A DNA stretch of 64,000 nt, from IMG/VR virus record IMGVR_UViG_3300026097_000010, positions 1-64,000 of that record. One strand, 5' to 3'. The notes under the pieces are model-generated. The model searched no databases, was not told where the DNA came from, and worked only from the letters and a program-made list of their open reading frames with translations. The position numbers were made by a program, and so were the translations under genes. Every line of letters starts with the position of its first letter. Position 1 is the first letter of the stretch. Source of the DNA: a virus. This document shows, in pieces, positions 32,622-42,200 of this stretch.

Positions 32622-34206
32622 AGAGTATGCCGCTTACAAAGATAGGCATTGGCATCTCTTCTTCTGATACTTTTTCTGTCATCTTTTCGTAAATCTTGGG
32701 ATCCCAGTCCGCTAACACATCTGCCATTCTGATCACAATTAACAGAGATGCAACCAAGTCGTCGTGTTCTCCACTCTTGGCACCGAAGCCAGTGCCTTGG
32801 GCAACAAACGTTTTAAACTCTGATATCAAAGGCTTTGAATGCACGATCATTTTGCGAGTTTCTAATAGATTCTTAAGTTTTGAACAGGCTGTGATTTTTG
32901 CCTTGTGTGTGGTATTAAATCCTTTGCGGTAACGTCTAACGTGACCTCTGCGAATCGGTTCGCTAATAAACAGTCCGTGAAAGTTTTCTTCACCGATGTC
33001 TGCAATAACTACCAATGCCGCTTCACCTAGTGTATTGTTTTCTACTGAGTAATAGATCTGTGGGGGACTGCCTTTTTCTTCACCTTGTTCGTGAATAAAT
33101 TTAAGGATTTCTCGCATTGTTTTTACCTGTTGCTGAACAGGAGTAGTGTTCGATCTCCACTCGCCGACTTGTTCCATACTAGGCATTTCGAATACCTGAA
33201 TAGCTCCGTAGTCGCCGCCGGTACCTAGACTAGGATCTAGTGCCACCATGTATGTTGCTTTGGGATTAATATCTTTGTACCAGCGAGTCTGTCCCATTGA
33301 TAAGATAGGATCTTTACCCTCTAGTTCAGCTAACTTAACAGCATTGATGAGTGTTTCGTCAAAGATCAAAAACTCACAGTCAAATTCTCGACGGAATCGT
33401 TCTTCACCAATTTTTGCTTTTTCTGTTGCGGCCCAGGATTCATTACGATCTGGATGTCTGTCCCAATGTGCAAAAAACGGATAAAACCCATTAGTGCCTA
33501 CTTCTTGATCATTACCAAACTCGTCAAACTTTTTATTAGCTTCAGTCCAAATCATAGCAAACTGATCTTCATCCGAGTTAGGTGTTGAAGTTACAATACA
33601 CTTACCACCTGTTGACAGCGTAGGTGAAAGTGCTGTCCAGAATTCTTTGGCTTTTTCAGGAGGTTGCACAAATGCAAACTCATCACAATAAATCAATGAT
33701 AGAGATTTACCACGTCCAGTATCTTCTGTTGTTGTAGTTGCTTGTACACGACTACCGTTGTCGAATTCAATTGTATTCCTGTTATACGAATATACACCTG
33801 CTCTAATAAAATCAGGCAACGACTCGTAACCGTATCTGAAACGATTCATAATATCCTGGGCACCTGTGTATTTGTGTGCGGCAATTAAAATCTGTGCTTC
33901 GGGTGTAAACATCGAATACCAAAGCAAATAACCTGCGGCACACGTAGTCTTACCCATCTGGCGAGGTAACATTGCTACAGTATAACGATAATCATGATAT
34001 GCTTTTAACATTTCTTCCTGATATTCGTAAGGAACAAATGGCATACTACCTTTAGTGGGGTGCTGAATTTGAAGAAATGTTTTACAAAAATATAAAGGAC
34101 CGTCGACGGGATCCATACATTTTTCTAAATGTTCAACTTCTTCTAGTGTGTATTTTTGTGGCGTATGAGCCTTTTTAATCTGAACGCCGTCAAGTGATTT
34201 ACTCAT
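32620..34206 (-). CDS. gp17: terminase large subunit gp17
   Basis: 528 aa from ATG 34206; the longer frame to 34236 reads through the upstream terminator. Walker A PRQMGKTT is at residues 81-88 and Walker B SLIYCDEFAF near 200. The nuclease domain has VALDPSLGTGGDYGA and a distal SGEHDDLVASL with acidic residues. gp17 powers DNA packaging into the prohead and cuts concatemers with gp16. Preceded by GATAAGTA 5 bases from the ATG. It is separated from gp16 by three other genes, unlike T4. Confidence 0.94.
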   Translation of the reverse strand: MSKSLDGVQIKKAHTPQKYTLEEVEHLEKCMDPVDGPLYFCKTFLQIQHPTKGSMPFVPYEYQEEMLKAYHDYRYTVAMLPRQMGKTTCAAGYLLWYSMFTPEAQILIAAHKYTGAQDIMNRFRYGYESLPDFIRAGVYSYNRNTIEFDNGSRVQATTTTEDTGRGKSLSLIYCDEFAFVQPPEKAKEFWTALSPTLSTGGKCIVTSTPNSDEDQFAMIWTEANKKFDEFGNDQEVGTNGFYPFFAHWDRHPDRNESWAATEKAKIGEERFRREFDCEFLIFDETLINAVKLAELEGKDPILSMGQTRWYKDINPKATYMVALDPSLGTGGDYGAIQVFEMPSMEQVGEWRSNTTPVQQQVKTMREILKFIHEQGEEKGSPPQIYYSVENNTLGEAALVVIADIGEENFHGLFISEPIRRGHVRRYRKGFNTTHKAKITACSKLKNLLETRKMIVHSKPLISEFKTFVAQGTGFGAKSGEHDDLVASLLIVIRMADVLADWDPKIYEKMTEKVSEEEMPMPIFVSGIL

Positions 34207-34211
34207 ACTTT

Positions 34212-34219
34212 TACTTATC
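34212..34219 (-). promoter_or_regulatory. late-type motif GATAAGTA before gp17
   Basis: Minus-strand GATAAGTA lies exactly 5 bases before the gp17 ATG and just after a terminator. The same octamer precedes gp16 at the same distance, so it is probably a functional variant of the late motif. Confidence 0.55.
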
Positions 34220-34220
34220 C

Positions 34221-34250
34221 AAAAAAATAGGGCCAAAAGGCCCTATTGAT
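34221..34250 (-). terminator. intrinsic terminator after 34262-34720
   Basis: A 9-bp stem AATAGGGCC/GGCCCTATT with a 4-base loop is followed by seven T on the minus strand. It ends the gp16 head operon right before the gp17 promoter. Confidence 0.88.
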
Positions 34251-34261
34251 TTTATTAAAAT

Positions 34262-34720
34262 TTATGCTAGATTTAAACTAGTCTTTACTGTACAAGTTAC
34301 ACCTGTATAGTCAATTTGATTCGGCGTGCCGCCGCTCTGATCGCCTAGTGCAATAATTTCATCTTCGATTTGTTCTACTAGAGTTTCTGCACCGTTACCA
34401 TCCCAATCGAGACTCTGGTTGGTTGTTTCAACAGCAAAGGTCATTACCTGGCTCGTGCTATGCAAATCGCCGCGAATAACGATTGTGGCATATTCCTGTA
34501 CTTTTTCGATACAAACATTAATTGCTTCTTCTGGATTTAACTGGGCACTAACATCCGTACCAAAATCTAATTCAAAGAAGACCAATGGCTTATTACCGTT
34601 GTAAAGAGGTATTTCTAAATCCAAAGATGCAGGACCTGTTCCGCCAACGTGGTATTGTGGATTTCTTTTTACTAGTTCTGAGCTACCACCGCCAATTGTT
34701 GCAGTTGTTAAATCTGCCAT
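34262..34720 (-). CDS. 152-aa virion-associated protein, unknown
   Basis: 152 aa, beta-rich and acidic. It begins MADLTTATIGGGSSELVKRN and has NGNKPLVFFELDFGTDVSA and TIVIRGDLHSTSQVMTFAVE blocks. No enzymatic motif. It ends the operon gp16-190 aa-276 aa-152 aa just before a terminator and gp17. A head decoration, internal or chaperone role is plausible from position only. Confidence 0.62.
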   Translation of the reverse strand: MADLTTATIGGGSSELVKRNPQYHVGGTGPASLDLEIPLYNGNKPLVFFELDFGTDVSAQLNPEEAINVCIEKVQEYATIVIRGDLHSTSQVMTFAVETTNQSLDWDGNGAETLVEQIEDEIIALGDQSGGTPNQIDYTGVTCTVKTSLNLA

Positions 34721-34722
34721 TC

Positions 34723-35553
34723 TTATTCCCCTTTGTACTGTGCTAGTCTCTGTGCTAGCTCTTCTTTAATTTGTGAGCGGAGATCCTTTTCTTCGCTCTC
34801 GTGATGTGCTACCTTTTGCATAGGATTGTCACCTTTAGAAACATTTGAATGTGTTCCTTTAGGACGGTTCATACCACCTGCTAGTGTGTTAAGAATATAA
34901 TCTACATCATCATATTCTTCGTTTGGTTCGTTTTCGTATGCTTCGTCTTGCTTGTTTAACTGAGCACGAATCTTACGGAACATTTCTTCTTCTCGACCTA
35001 TTTCCATACTGCTTCCGCCAAAATCAACTGCCATCTTATTCAATTCTGCATCACTGGCATTTTTGATTTGATCTAACATTTCTTTGCTAAACTTGCTGAG
35101 ATCGATGTCAGCCTCGTCTTGCTTGCCTTGCAGTGATGCATTTTCTTTTTTATGATCGTCCATATCGTGATCTAGATCACCGTCTTTGTCTAGAGTCTTA
35201 ACAATCATGTGATCTTTATCGTGTTTTGGAGGAAGATCATCGCCATCGTCATCACCTAGATCGGGAAGCATTTTTAAAGGAGCAATCATTGGCTTATCCA
35301 TTGGGCCGTCCATTTCAGGCTTTAAAGACATAGGCACAGTGTCTTTCTGATTGATCATATCAGGGTTGACCTTGGTCATTAATTTTAATACATCTTCAAT
35401 AGCATCACCTTCGGCACTAATGTTAACACTCATTCTCGCTTTATCTTCAGGTTGCGGAGCAGGCGGTGCCGGAGGCATATCACCAAAACCTTCTTCTACA
35501 GGCTGATTGTTAATAGCCTCTAACTTGTTAATTAAATCTTGTAAACCGTGCAT
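34723..35553 (-). CDS. 276-aa acidic, disordered head-region protein
   Basis: 276 aa, rich in Asp, Lys, Met and Pro with much predicted disorder (PPAPPAPQPEDK; DLGDDDGDDLPPKHDKDH). The N-terminus MHGLQDLINKLEAINNQPVEEG is a short helix like a prohead-targeting segment. The C-terminus RSQIKEELAQRLAQYKGE is helical. It resembles internal or scaffold-type head proteins and sits next to a protein with a T4-like capsid-targeting sequence. Function unproven. Confidence 0.62.
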   Translation of the reverse strand: MHGLQDLINKLEAINNQPVEEGFGDMPPAPPAPQPEDKARMSVNISAEGDAIEDVLKLMTKVNPDMINQKDTVPMSLKPEMDGPMDKPMIAPLKMLPDLGDDDGDDLPPKHDKDHMIVKTLDKDGDLDHDMDDHKKENASLQGKQDEADIDLSKFSKEMLDQIKNASDAELNKMAVDFGGSSMEIGREEEMFRKIRAQLNKQDEAYENEPNEEYDDVDYILNTLAGGMNRPKGTHSNVSKGDNPMQKVAHHESEEKDLRSQIKEELAQRLAQYKGE

Positions 35554-35555
35554 TG

Positions 35556-36128
35556 TTAACTCCCGACAGGGCTGTCTTTCCCTGTCTTTCCTTCTTTTGC
35601 TGTTGTTTCTAAAACATCTAAGTCAGTGTTGTCCTGGCCTAGTTCTTTTTTACGTTCTTGTGCTGCCTTTGCTAGGTCTGCTAAAAATCCTTTGTTAAAT
35701 TCGTCACCAAAATAATCTTTGTGTTCTACATCCGGCGACTCTGCATAAGTTTCGTCTGTTAACAATGAACCTTCACGCTGATCGTCCATAAGTTCTTGAT
35801 CGATTTCGCTAGGCTCTAAGCTGCCTCTGACTTTGAATTTAGAAGGTGCAACACCCATTTCTAGAATTTCTTGATGAATTTCAGGGCTAGTAATAGGATA
35901 TTCACACACTAAATCAAACACTGTTACTTCAGCGTTTCTGGCTTCTGGAAAATCTAAAGGAGCTTCTTGAATAGGAGTTGTTTTGATTTTATCAAACGTT
36001 ACAATTCCACAACGATCAACGCGAGTTTTTAGATCTTCTTGAAAGTTTTCTGGGACTTCGCCAGCAACTTTGATCTTGAAACCATAAACTTTTGTGCTTT
36101 CTGTTAAGTATTCTTTAAAGGTTTTCAT
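35556..36128 (-). CDS. internal head protein candidate with capsid-targeting sequence
   Basis: 190 aa. The first 11 residues MKTFKEYLTES closely follow the T4 capsid-targeting sequence of internal proteins (MKTYQEFIAEA type), which sends proteins into the prohead core before gp21 cleaves them. The body is an acidic mixed fold (VKVAGEVPENFQEDLKTRVD; FDLVCEYPITSPEIHQE). It lies behind AATAAATA exactly 5 bases from the ATG, in the gp16 operon. The prohead protease itself is not in this window, so packaging is inferred. Confidence 0.7.
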   Translation of the reverse strand: MKTFKEYLTESTKVYGFKIKVAGEVPENFQEDLKTRVDRCGIVTFDKIKTTPIQEAPLDFPEARNAEVTVFDLVCEYPITSPEIHQEILEMGVAPSKFKVRGSLEPSEIDQELMDDQREGSLLTDETYAESPDVEHKDYFGDEFNKGFLADLAKAAQERKKELGQDNTDLDVLETTAKEGKTGKDSPVGS

Positions 36129-36133
36129 ATGTG

Positions 36134-36141
36134 TATTTATT
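36134..36141 (-). promoter_or_regulatory. late promoter AATAAATA before the internal-protein gene
   Basis: Minus-strand AATAAATA lies exactly 5 bases before ATG 36128 and at the end of the gp16 gene. Confidence 0.6.
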
Positions 36142-36619
36142 CCTTTTTGCCCAATTTCTTCAATAACTCGTTGCGGTCAGAAATAATATATCCTGAACCG
36201 TTTACAACTTCGCCTTCTGCTTCGGGCATATCCTTGTCAATTTTATATTTTTTCATTTGTAAATCTACGGCCTTTAGCTTTTTATCAATTTTTGCTGTTT
36301 TAGCATCTATGGCATTTTTCATCATAGAGCTAGCAACTTCAAAAATTCTGCCGCTGTATCTTACTTCTACATTCATTCCGAGATCCATCAAATCGTCGTA
36401 GGCTTGTTCTGCTTTTGATGCTAGCGAGTCTAGTTCATTGTCAGATGCATCGTCTAGTTCGGGGATTTCTGGAAGAGATTTTGTGATATCTTTAACCGCT
36501 TCGAAGCTGTCATCAAGACTTTTAACCTGTTCGTGTGCGGGAACTTCAGGTTCAACCACTTCGGGCTCAACCTTGTTTTGTTCTTCTAAATTAAACAGTT
36601 CTTCTAGTTTTTTGGTCAT
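36137..36619 (-). CDS. gp16: terminase small subunit gp16
   Basis: 160 aa, helical and charged, starting MTKKLEELFNLEEQN with a Glu-rich acidic arm, a helical core (EVASSMMKNAIDAKTAKIDKK) and a basic C-terminus (RNELLKKLGKKE). This layout and size match gp16 of marine T4-like phages, which forms a ring that recognises DNA and regulates gp17. It is not adjacent to gp17: three genes lie between. It is 8 bases after the end of gp4. Confidence 0.82.
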   Translation of the reverse strand: MTKKLEELFNLEEQNKVEPEVVEPEVPAHEQVKSLDDSFEAVKDITKSLPEIPELDDASDNELDSLASKAEQAYDDLMDLGMNVEVRYSGRIFEVASSMMKNAIDAKTAKIDKKLKAVDLQMKKYKIDKDMPEAEGEVVNGSGYIISDRNELLKKLGKKE

Positions 36620-36624
36620 ACTAT

Positions 36625-36632
36625 TACTTATC
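36625..36632 (-). promoter_or_regulatory. late-type motif GATAAGTA before gp16
   Basis: Minus-strand GATAAGTA lies exactly 5 bases before the gp16 ATG; spacer ATAGT is identical to that before the gp48/gp54-type gene. Confidence 0.55.
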
Positions 36633-37068
36633 TACGTTTTTTACCGTTATGGAAAATATCTTCTTCGGTTACAACTCTAAATTTAATTCGTTTTTGTTTA
36701 CACCAGGCAGTTGCTGCCTCCCATTTCGCAAGATTTTTCACATACTGTTCTTGATTATATCCGCTTTTGCCAACACGCTCTCTCAACGTGTGATTGGTAG
36801 GCTTTACTTCTATCAGTTCTGCGTTTTTCTTTCCGTTTTTGTCTTGATATACGATAAAAAAATCTGGTACATATATCGTGGATTTACCTGTTAACGGATC
36901 TCTATATGGTATCTGTATACTTTCACTGGCCCAAGATTCCACACCGGGATGCTCGTCTAGCATTTTCATAAACACAAACTCCCAACTGCTTCTAGCGTGT
37001 GGAGATTTTTTACCCACGTATTTACTGGGGTTTTTTGGTTCAAATCTTCCTTGGGCAAATCTTGGCAT
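36628..37068 (-). CDS. gp4: head completion protein gp4-like (nuclease fold)
   Basis: 146 aa. ARSSWEFVFMKMLDEHPGV, IQIPYRDPLTGKSTIYVPDF and AELIEVKPTN follow the gp4 (gp50) pattern; the E...PD(F)...ExK arrangement is the TnsA/PD-(D/E)xK-type nuclease core. T4 gp4 completes the filled head before tail attachment. The start MPRFAQGRFEPKNPSKYVG is also typical. It overlaps the 121-aa gene by one base. Confidence 0.85.
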   Translation of the reverse strand: MPRFAQGRFEPKNPSKYVGKKSPHARSSWEFVFMKMLDEHPGVESWASESIQIPYRDPLTGKSTIYVPDFFIVYQDKNGKKNAELIEVKPTNHTLRERVGKSGYNQEQYVKNLAKWEAATAWCKQKRIKFRVVTEEDIFHNGKKRR

Positions 37069-37433
37069 TAGGCTAAAATATTCCTTAACTTAGAAGTTTG
37101 AGGGACATCTACTTTAAATCCTAATGTCGATGTAGGCACTCTGTTATTATTTAAAATTTCACCGACTAGTGTACTAATCTGTAATGTTTGTAGATTTTTT
37201 AAGCCGTCGAGAACTTCAAAAATAGAAATTCCTTCTAATTTGGCTTGCTTTAGAAGAGTTATGGCGGTCACTTGACTTGCGTCTTCGTCAAACCCTGCTT
37301 TTTTGAAAAAGTTTACAGCAGCATTTACATCTGCAGCTGGAAACTGTAAAGGTTCTTTTCCGTAGCTGTCGAAAAATAATTTTGTTCCGGCGGCGCTGTC
37401 ATCTAGTTGTTTGGGTGGTAAATTTGTTGACAT
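37068..37433 (-). CDS. conserved 121-aa morphogenesis-linked protein
   Basis: 121 aa, helical, with FPAADVNAAVNFFKKAGFDED, ITLLKQAKLEGISIFEVLDG and VGEILNNNRVPTSTLGF. Similar small proteins with an ILNxNR-TSTLGF end lie near baseplate and gp4 genes in marine T4-like phages, as I recall. It overlaps both neighbours by one base. Function unknown, likely tail or neck assembly. Confidence 0.75.
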   Translation of the reverse strand: MSTNLPPKQLDDSAAGTKLFFDSYGKEPLQFPAADVNAAVNFFKKAGFDEDASQVTAITLLKQAKLEGISIFEVLDGLKNLQTLQISTLVGEILNNNRVPTSTLGFKVDVPQTSKLRNILA

Positions 37434-38536
37434 TATGAAGATCCTTCTGTACTAGTTAGATTTTTCTGCGTAGCTATTGTTGCTTGATCTGAATTATCAT
37501 TTTTAGGAAATACAGCTCCAGCAATCCCCGCAATTGTTGATACTCCTGCTGGACTTGATATAATATTTACTGCTTCTTGTTTAATGTCATCGACAGAAAG
37601 ATCCTTAAAATTCTTATATGTGTTTGCGGCTCGAATTGCTGTGCCTAAAAAATTCTGCGGAGAATCAAATGCCTGGCCGCTACCGACTGCTCCGAATATT
37701 GATTCTAGGCCATCTAGTAATCCGCCTTCTCCTACAATCGATCCGACTCCTCCGCCGGCAACAGTTAAAGGACTAGGAGTAACATCGTAGTGTAGGTCTG
37801 CAAAGCCTTTAATACCTTCGCTTACTCTTCCGCCGCCATAAATTACCGCTTCGTATTCTACGTCCATAGAATTTTCAGCTGGATCGGCACTTTGTGAATA
37901 ATCCATTTCGCTGTGTTTCCAAGTGGTAATTTTAGGATTTACTAGTGTATAACTTAAAAATCGTTGTCTACTCATCGTGTAGATAGTAATACTTTTAAAT
38001 AAGTCAACGGATTTGTCGTTGTCTAGCCCATACCTAAAATCATCATATTTTGTACCTGCTTGACGATACTTTGTGTCTCCGTAAGCGGAAATGATACTAG
38101 ATCCGATATCTCGTACACTTGCTGTGTTTCTGTCTGCTATGTAATAACCATAATATATAGCCCACAATGCATTCACAACTCCGGCACTGTCGTCGTGAAA
38201 ACTAAACGATATAGGATCATAGTTGATCATTTTATATATTATTCGTTTACGATTATACTGATTCTTGGTTTCTGTGTCGAATTTAAAGCTAGGTAAATCT
38301 GTACGTTTAACCAACATACCGAACTCTTCGATTTCTTTGTTTCCAAATTTAGGTGCTTTAAATGCTGTTCTGTCAATTTCGAATCTAACAAAATAATTAA
38401 ACTTGGTTCTCGGAGCCAGTCTAAAAGTGTCATCGATAAACAGTCTCGAAGCGTGTCTATAGTCAGACGAAATGCCTTTAGGATTTGTTAAACCCGATGT
38501 AAATCCTGTAAGGAATCTTGTGAATTTATTTGCCAT
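37433..38536 (-). CDS. baseplate tail-tube protein, gp48/gp54 family
   Basis: 367 aa. RHASRLFIDDTFRLAPRTKF, LVKRTDLPSFKFDTET, NQYNRKRIIYKMINYDPISF and FHDDSAGVV belong to the tube-fold baseplate proteins that cap or initiate the tail tube. T4 gp48 is 364 aa and gp54 320 aa; length favours gp48 but I cannot separate them. The C-terminal 90 residues are Gly-rich and less ordered. Late-type GCTAAATA lies 5 bases before the ATG. Confidence 0.82.
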   Translation of the reverse strand: MANKFTRFLTGFTSGLTNPKGISSDYRHASRLFIDDTFRLAPRTKFNYFVRFEIDRTAFKAPKFGNKEIEEFGMLVKRTDLPSFKFDTETKNQYNRKRIIYKMINYDPISFSFHDDSAGVVNALWAIYYGYYIADRNTASVRDIGSSIISAYGDTKYRQAGTKYDDFRYGLDNDKSVDLFKSITIYTMSRQRFLSYTLVNPKITTWKHSEMDYSQSADPAENSMDVEYEAVIYGGGRVSEGIKGFADLHYDVTPSPLTVAGGGVGSIVGEGGLLDGLESIFGAVGSGQAFDSPQNFLGTAIRAANTYKNFKDLSVDDIKQEAVNIISSPAGVSTIAGIAGAVFPKNDNSDQATIATQKNLTSTEGSS

Positions 38537-38541
38537 ACTAT

Positions 38542-38549
38542 TATTTAGC
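38542..38549 (-). promoter_or_regulatory. late promoter GCTAAATA before gp48/gp54-type gene
   Basis: Minus-strand GCTAAATA lies exactly 5 bases (ATAGT) before ATG 38536. The CTAAATA form is reported for cyanophage late promoters and also precedes the sheath gene here. Confidence 0.6.
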
Positions 38550-38552
38550 CGT

Positions 38553-38585
38553 AAAAAAAGCCCAGTTTTTATACTGAGCTTTTTG
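38553..38585 (-). terminator. intrinsic terminator after gp19
   Basis: A 12-bp stem AAAAAGCTCAGT/ACTGGGCTTTTT (with one U-G pair, 6-base loop) follows the tube gene stop, then seven T on the minus strand. It ends the gp18-gp19 unit. Confidence 0.85.
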
Positions 38586-38598
38586 AGTAAGGTAGTTA

Positions 38599-39231
38599 TT
38601 AACCGCCTGTGGTTAAGTTACCTAGAGTTGAGTTAAAGGCTGCGCCGATATTCTGACCAATACCTTCAATAACTGTATCACTACCTGCTTTGAGCTGTGT
38701 CATATTATCAAATCTAATCGATAACGCAACAGTTGCCGCTTCGTTTGTGCCGTAGTTTAAATCGTTGTAGTTAACGTTCTGCAAGAAGCAACCCCATAGG
38801 TTAGTAGTTTCTAAAACTCCAACTTCTTGGGCACCATTACCACCGTCTAAAACTTCAATCCTAGTGGTAAACTTGTAATCAATACCACTTCTAGCACCAG
38901 CTTGTTCAACAAAGTCGTATTGCTTCTGAACCTGCTGTCCTACTAGACGCTGTACAAATCCACTTGCATCATCACGTAAATTAAGTGTAATGGCTTCAAA
39001 GCTGTGCTTACCAGCTAGGTATACTTTTGAGTTATACACGTCGAGTGTCATTTCTTCAAAAGTCACACTCGGACGAGCAACATCAATTACCTGCTTGGTT
39101 AGCTCAGTTGCTGCCTCAGCACCAAAACCGAGTAGTGTTACTCGGAAACGATACTTTAACTTAGGCATTAATAGTACTTGGTTGCCACCGTCTGTTGGTA
39201 CTCCAAAGTTGTTAAGTGAAGTAATTGGCAT
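38599..39231 (-). CDS. gp19: tail tube protein gp19
   Basis: 210 aa, matching the usual tube length (T4 163, marine phages about 200). The start MPITSLNNFGVPTDGGNQ and blocks LKYRFRVTLLGFG, VTFEEMTLDVYNSKVYLAG and GCFLQNVNYNDLNY are those of marine gp19. Hexamers stack to form the tube through which DNA passes. It is 2 bases after the sheath gene and ends before a terminator, so gp18 and gp19 are expressed together. Confidence 0.93.
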   Translation of the reverse strand: MPITSLNNFGVPTDGGNQVLLMPKLKYRFRVTLLGFGAEAATELTKQVIDVARPSVTFEEMTLDVYNSKVYLAGKHSFEAITLNLRDDASGFVQRLVGQQVQKQYDFVEQAGARSGIDYKFTTRIEVLDGGNGAQEVGVLETTNLWGCFLQNVNYNDLNYGTNEAATVALSIRFDNMTQLKAGSDTVIEGIGQNIGAAFNSTLGNLTTGG

Positions 39232-39233
39232 AA

Positions 39234-42200
39234 TTAAATTTCTCCTGTGTTTCTAACACGCAACGGAATGTAAATGAATTCAACTGCTTTCACAGGTTCT
39301 ATCGCAACATCTACATAAAGTTCATTACGATCGATTCTTGCTGGCGTGTTATTTGTTTCATCGCATACTACAGCAAAATCGAAAATTGCTCTTAAACCTA
39401 CTAGTTCAAGTAATAGACTTTCTACTGCTTGCTTAATCTCGTCTCTTGTAATCTTATCATTTGGTTCAAAGATGTAAGGACGAGCAAGTTTGTCTAATTG
39501 ACTACGCAAATAAACAACTAATCGAGCAACGTTGATTCTGTCTAAAGCACTAGCATTTCTTGCACGAGTCTTTTGACCGTATGCTACTAGTCCAACACCA
39601 TTAAAGAATGGAATTGGATTGATCTTTAGATCATATAGTGTATCGCGCTGTCCTTCATTAAGTGCAACAGTTTGGAACTCTCCTGTTAAGCTGTCGATAT
39701 AACCAACCGCTGTAGCATTTGTGATTCCGCCTCTTCTTGTGCCTGCCGGTGCAAACCAAGGGAAGCTAACCTGATCACTTAATGCAATCGTTCTCATCAT
39801 CATATGAGAAGCCGGAACAACAGCACTTGCGCCGGTTAAATCGGTTGTGATACCGTTTGGATAGAATGTAGCCAAATACTCATCGAATGTAACAATGCCG
39901 TCGTCACCGTTATCAGTTACTAAATTAGCATTAGATCCCCAGTTAGACAAAGAAGTTGCGTCTGATTCTAATCTTAGCGGTGTGTCGCCAATTACAAACG
40001 CTGTTACGCCACGATCAATGTTTAGATTAACTAGATTGCTCATTAACTCAGGATATCCTGGACAAGCAATTAAGTTAAAGTTTCTACGCTCTTCGTCACG
40101 GATTTGATCGTTTGTATCTACGAAGCTCTTAAGTGCTGCTACAGTAACCGATCTTTGTGCTTTACGTCCGAAACTGCCTGAACCGTCTTCTTGATTAGGT
40201 GATGCTGTTACCCAACGATCTTCTGCATATCCGCTCATTGCTTCGCTGTTATTAAATCGAGGATTGTCAGCAGTTAAGTCAATATAATTATTTACATAAC
40301 GCTTAACATTGCCTCCGCTTCTGCGTAAATTCCATAACAGCATATTTTGCGGATATAATGCTGGATCTGGTGCATCTGGATCTAGATAATTATTTGTTAA
40401 CAAATCTTCAATATCTGCAGCAGGGTATAACTGTCCAGTTGTACCGCCTGATGTGCTCCAACGAGCGTCGGCAAATAATACACCTTCCTCTGTAACCTGG
40501 TCTGTCTTATCTATAAGAACCCATTCTACTAACAGATCGCTCCAACGGTACATTGTTGGGAAGTTTTCTAGATCAGCGGTAGAAATCCAAATATGATTAT
40601 TAATTTGTTTTTGGGCTGTGGTTAATTCAGGCTCGCTTGCAGAAACAATAATTTCTGCACTTGTATAATCTGGATGATTATTGAATCCAACCCAAGTAGT
40701 GCCGTTGTGAACCATTAAATCAACTTCTGAAAACTCTGGGTTATACCAAAGAGTGCCGTCTGCCGGCTCTTCAGTTGGATCATCATCACTAGCGTAAAAA
40801 TCATCTACTGCCAACGGTCTCCAGTTTGAAGCAAGATAGTTTTCGTCTGCTCCTGGAACTAAAGGCCCGCTTCCGTCTGTTGCTGAACCAACAGTTAAAT
40901 TATAGAAGTTTGCTGTTCCTGTTTCGTCGTCAATATTAAATGGGGTAAAGATTTTCGAAATAGGTGTACCGTCGCCGTCTGTTAATCTAAAGTCGCCGCC
41001 TCTTCTGTGTATAATTTGTACTCTATCATCATCTGTTACAGAAGCTTCTACATTATTAAGTCCAGCCGCATTAATCGCCGAAGCAATAGTTTCGGCATCA
41101 GTAACATCGCCAGATGCTGTGAAAGATACTGTCACTGGTGTAGCGACACCTGTAAAGTTTCCATTATTGTCTAGTGTATCACTTAGCACTTCTGATCCTA
41201 ATAATGATTCGGAAACAGTAAATGAATGTTCTACTCCAGTCGTAAACTGATCAGAAATAACATTAGAAGTTATGATAGTATTACCAATCGCAACACGTTT
41301 CCAAGCTCGGAATTTTGCAACCATTGGGTCGGTATCGTAACCGGTATGCTCTTCTGCGTTTGATTGAACAAATAATGTTTCAACTGGGATTAGTGAACCA
41401 CCGTTTGCACGGTCTAAATTAAAAAGTGCAGATTGCGGTGTTGCATAAATCGGTGCACTAACTTCAACCCACGATGTAGTAGCTTCGTTCCACTGTTTGA
41501 TTCTCCAGCGGGCGCCATTTCCTGGTTCTGTAGTTTTAATCCAAACCGAACCTGTTGGACGATTGGTTTGTCCGGATCCACTTGACTTCCATTGAGGAAC
41601 CTGTGTATGCGGTGCCATTTGAACAATAGGACCGTAGTATGCTTCTCCAGCTTCGATACCTAAATCTGATAAGATATCTGATGCTTGTCCAGTTCCTTCT
41701 TCGATAATAATAGCATTTGAAAGTGTACTATCACCAACTTGATCATTTGCGGCATTTGTATATAGATATAGTCTGTTTCTTGAAGTAGTTGCAAATACTC
41801 CTCTTGAAGTATCCTGATCTACTACTGTTACGGTATTAATCGCAGAAACAATATCTGTTAGTGTATCAGCAGAATCTATACTTACACTATTTCCGTTTAT
41901 AATAATTGTACCGGTCCATCCAATAGCACCACTTACAGCATTTGATGTAACAGCTGGATGAGATAATGCCCACTCTTGACTGCCTACTAGCACCCAGTCG
42001 CCGGCGCTGTTACCGCCTACTGTTACACCAGTCTTGTACCACATGCTGATAAGTTCTTTTGATGCTGTAAAGCTTGTTCCGCCGTTTACTGTCTGAGCAA
42101 CAACAGCATAATCGCCAATTGCACCTACCGAACCTACAGGAGCGCCATTACTTACTTTTCCTGTGTCTGTATCAGTTAATACAATCGGAGTTTTAGTTGC

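Noticed and set aside
34206-34236. gp17 start at 34236
   Set aside because: The extra codons span the terminator and late motif; ATG 34206 is 5 bases after the motif.
36231-36260. TTGACA inside gp16 as a promoter
   Set aside because: No -10 box at suitable spacing; it is part of coding sequence.
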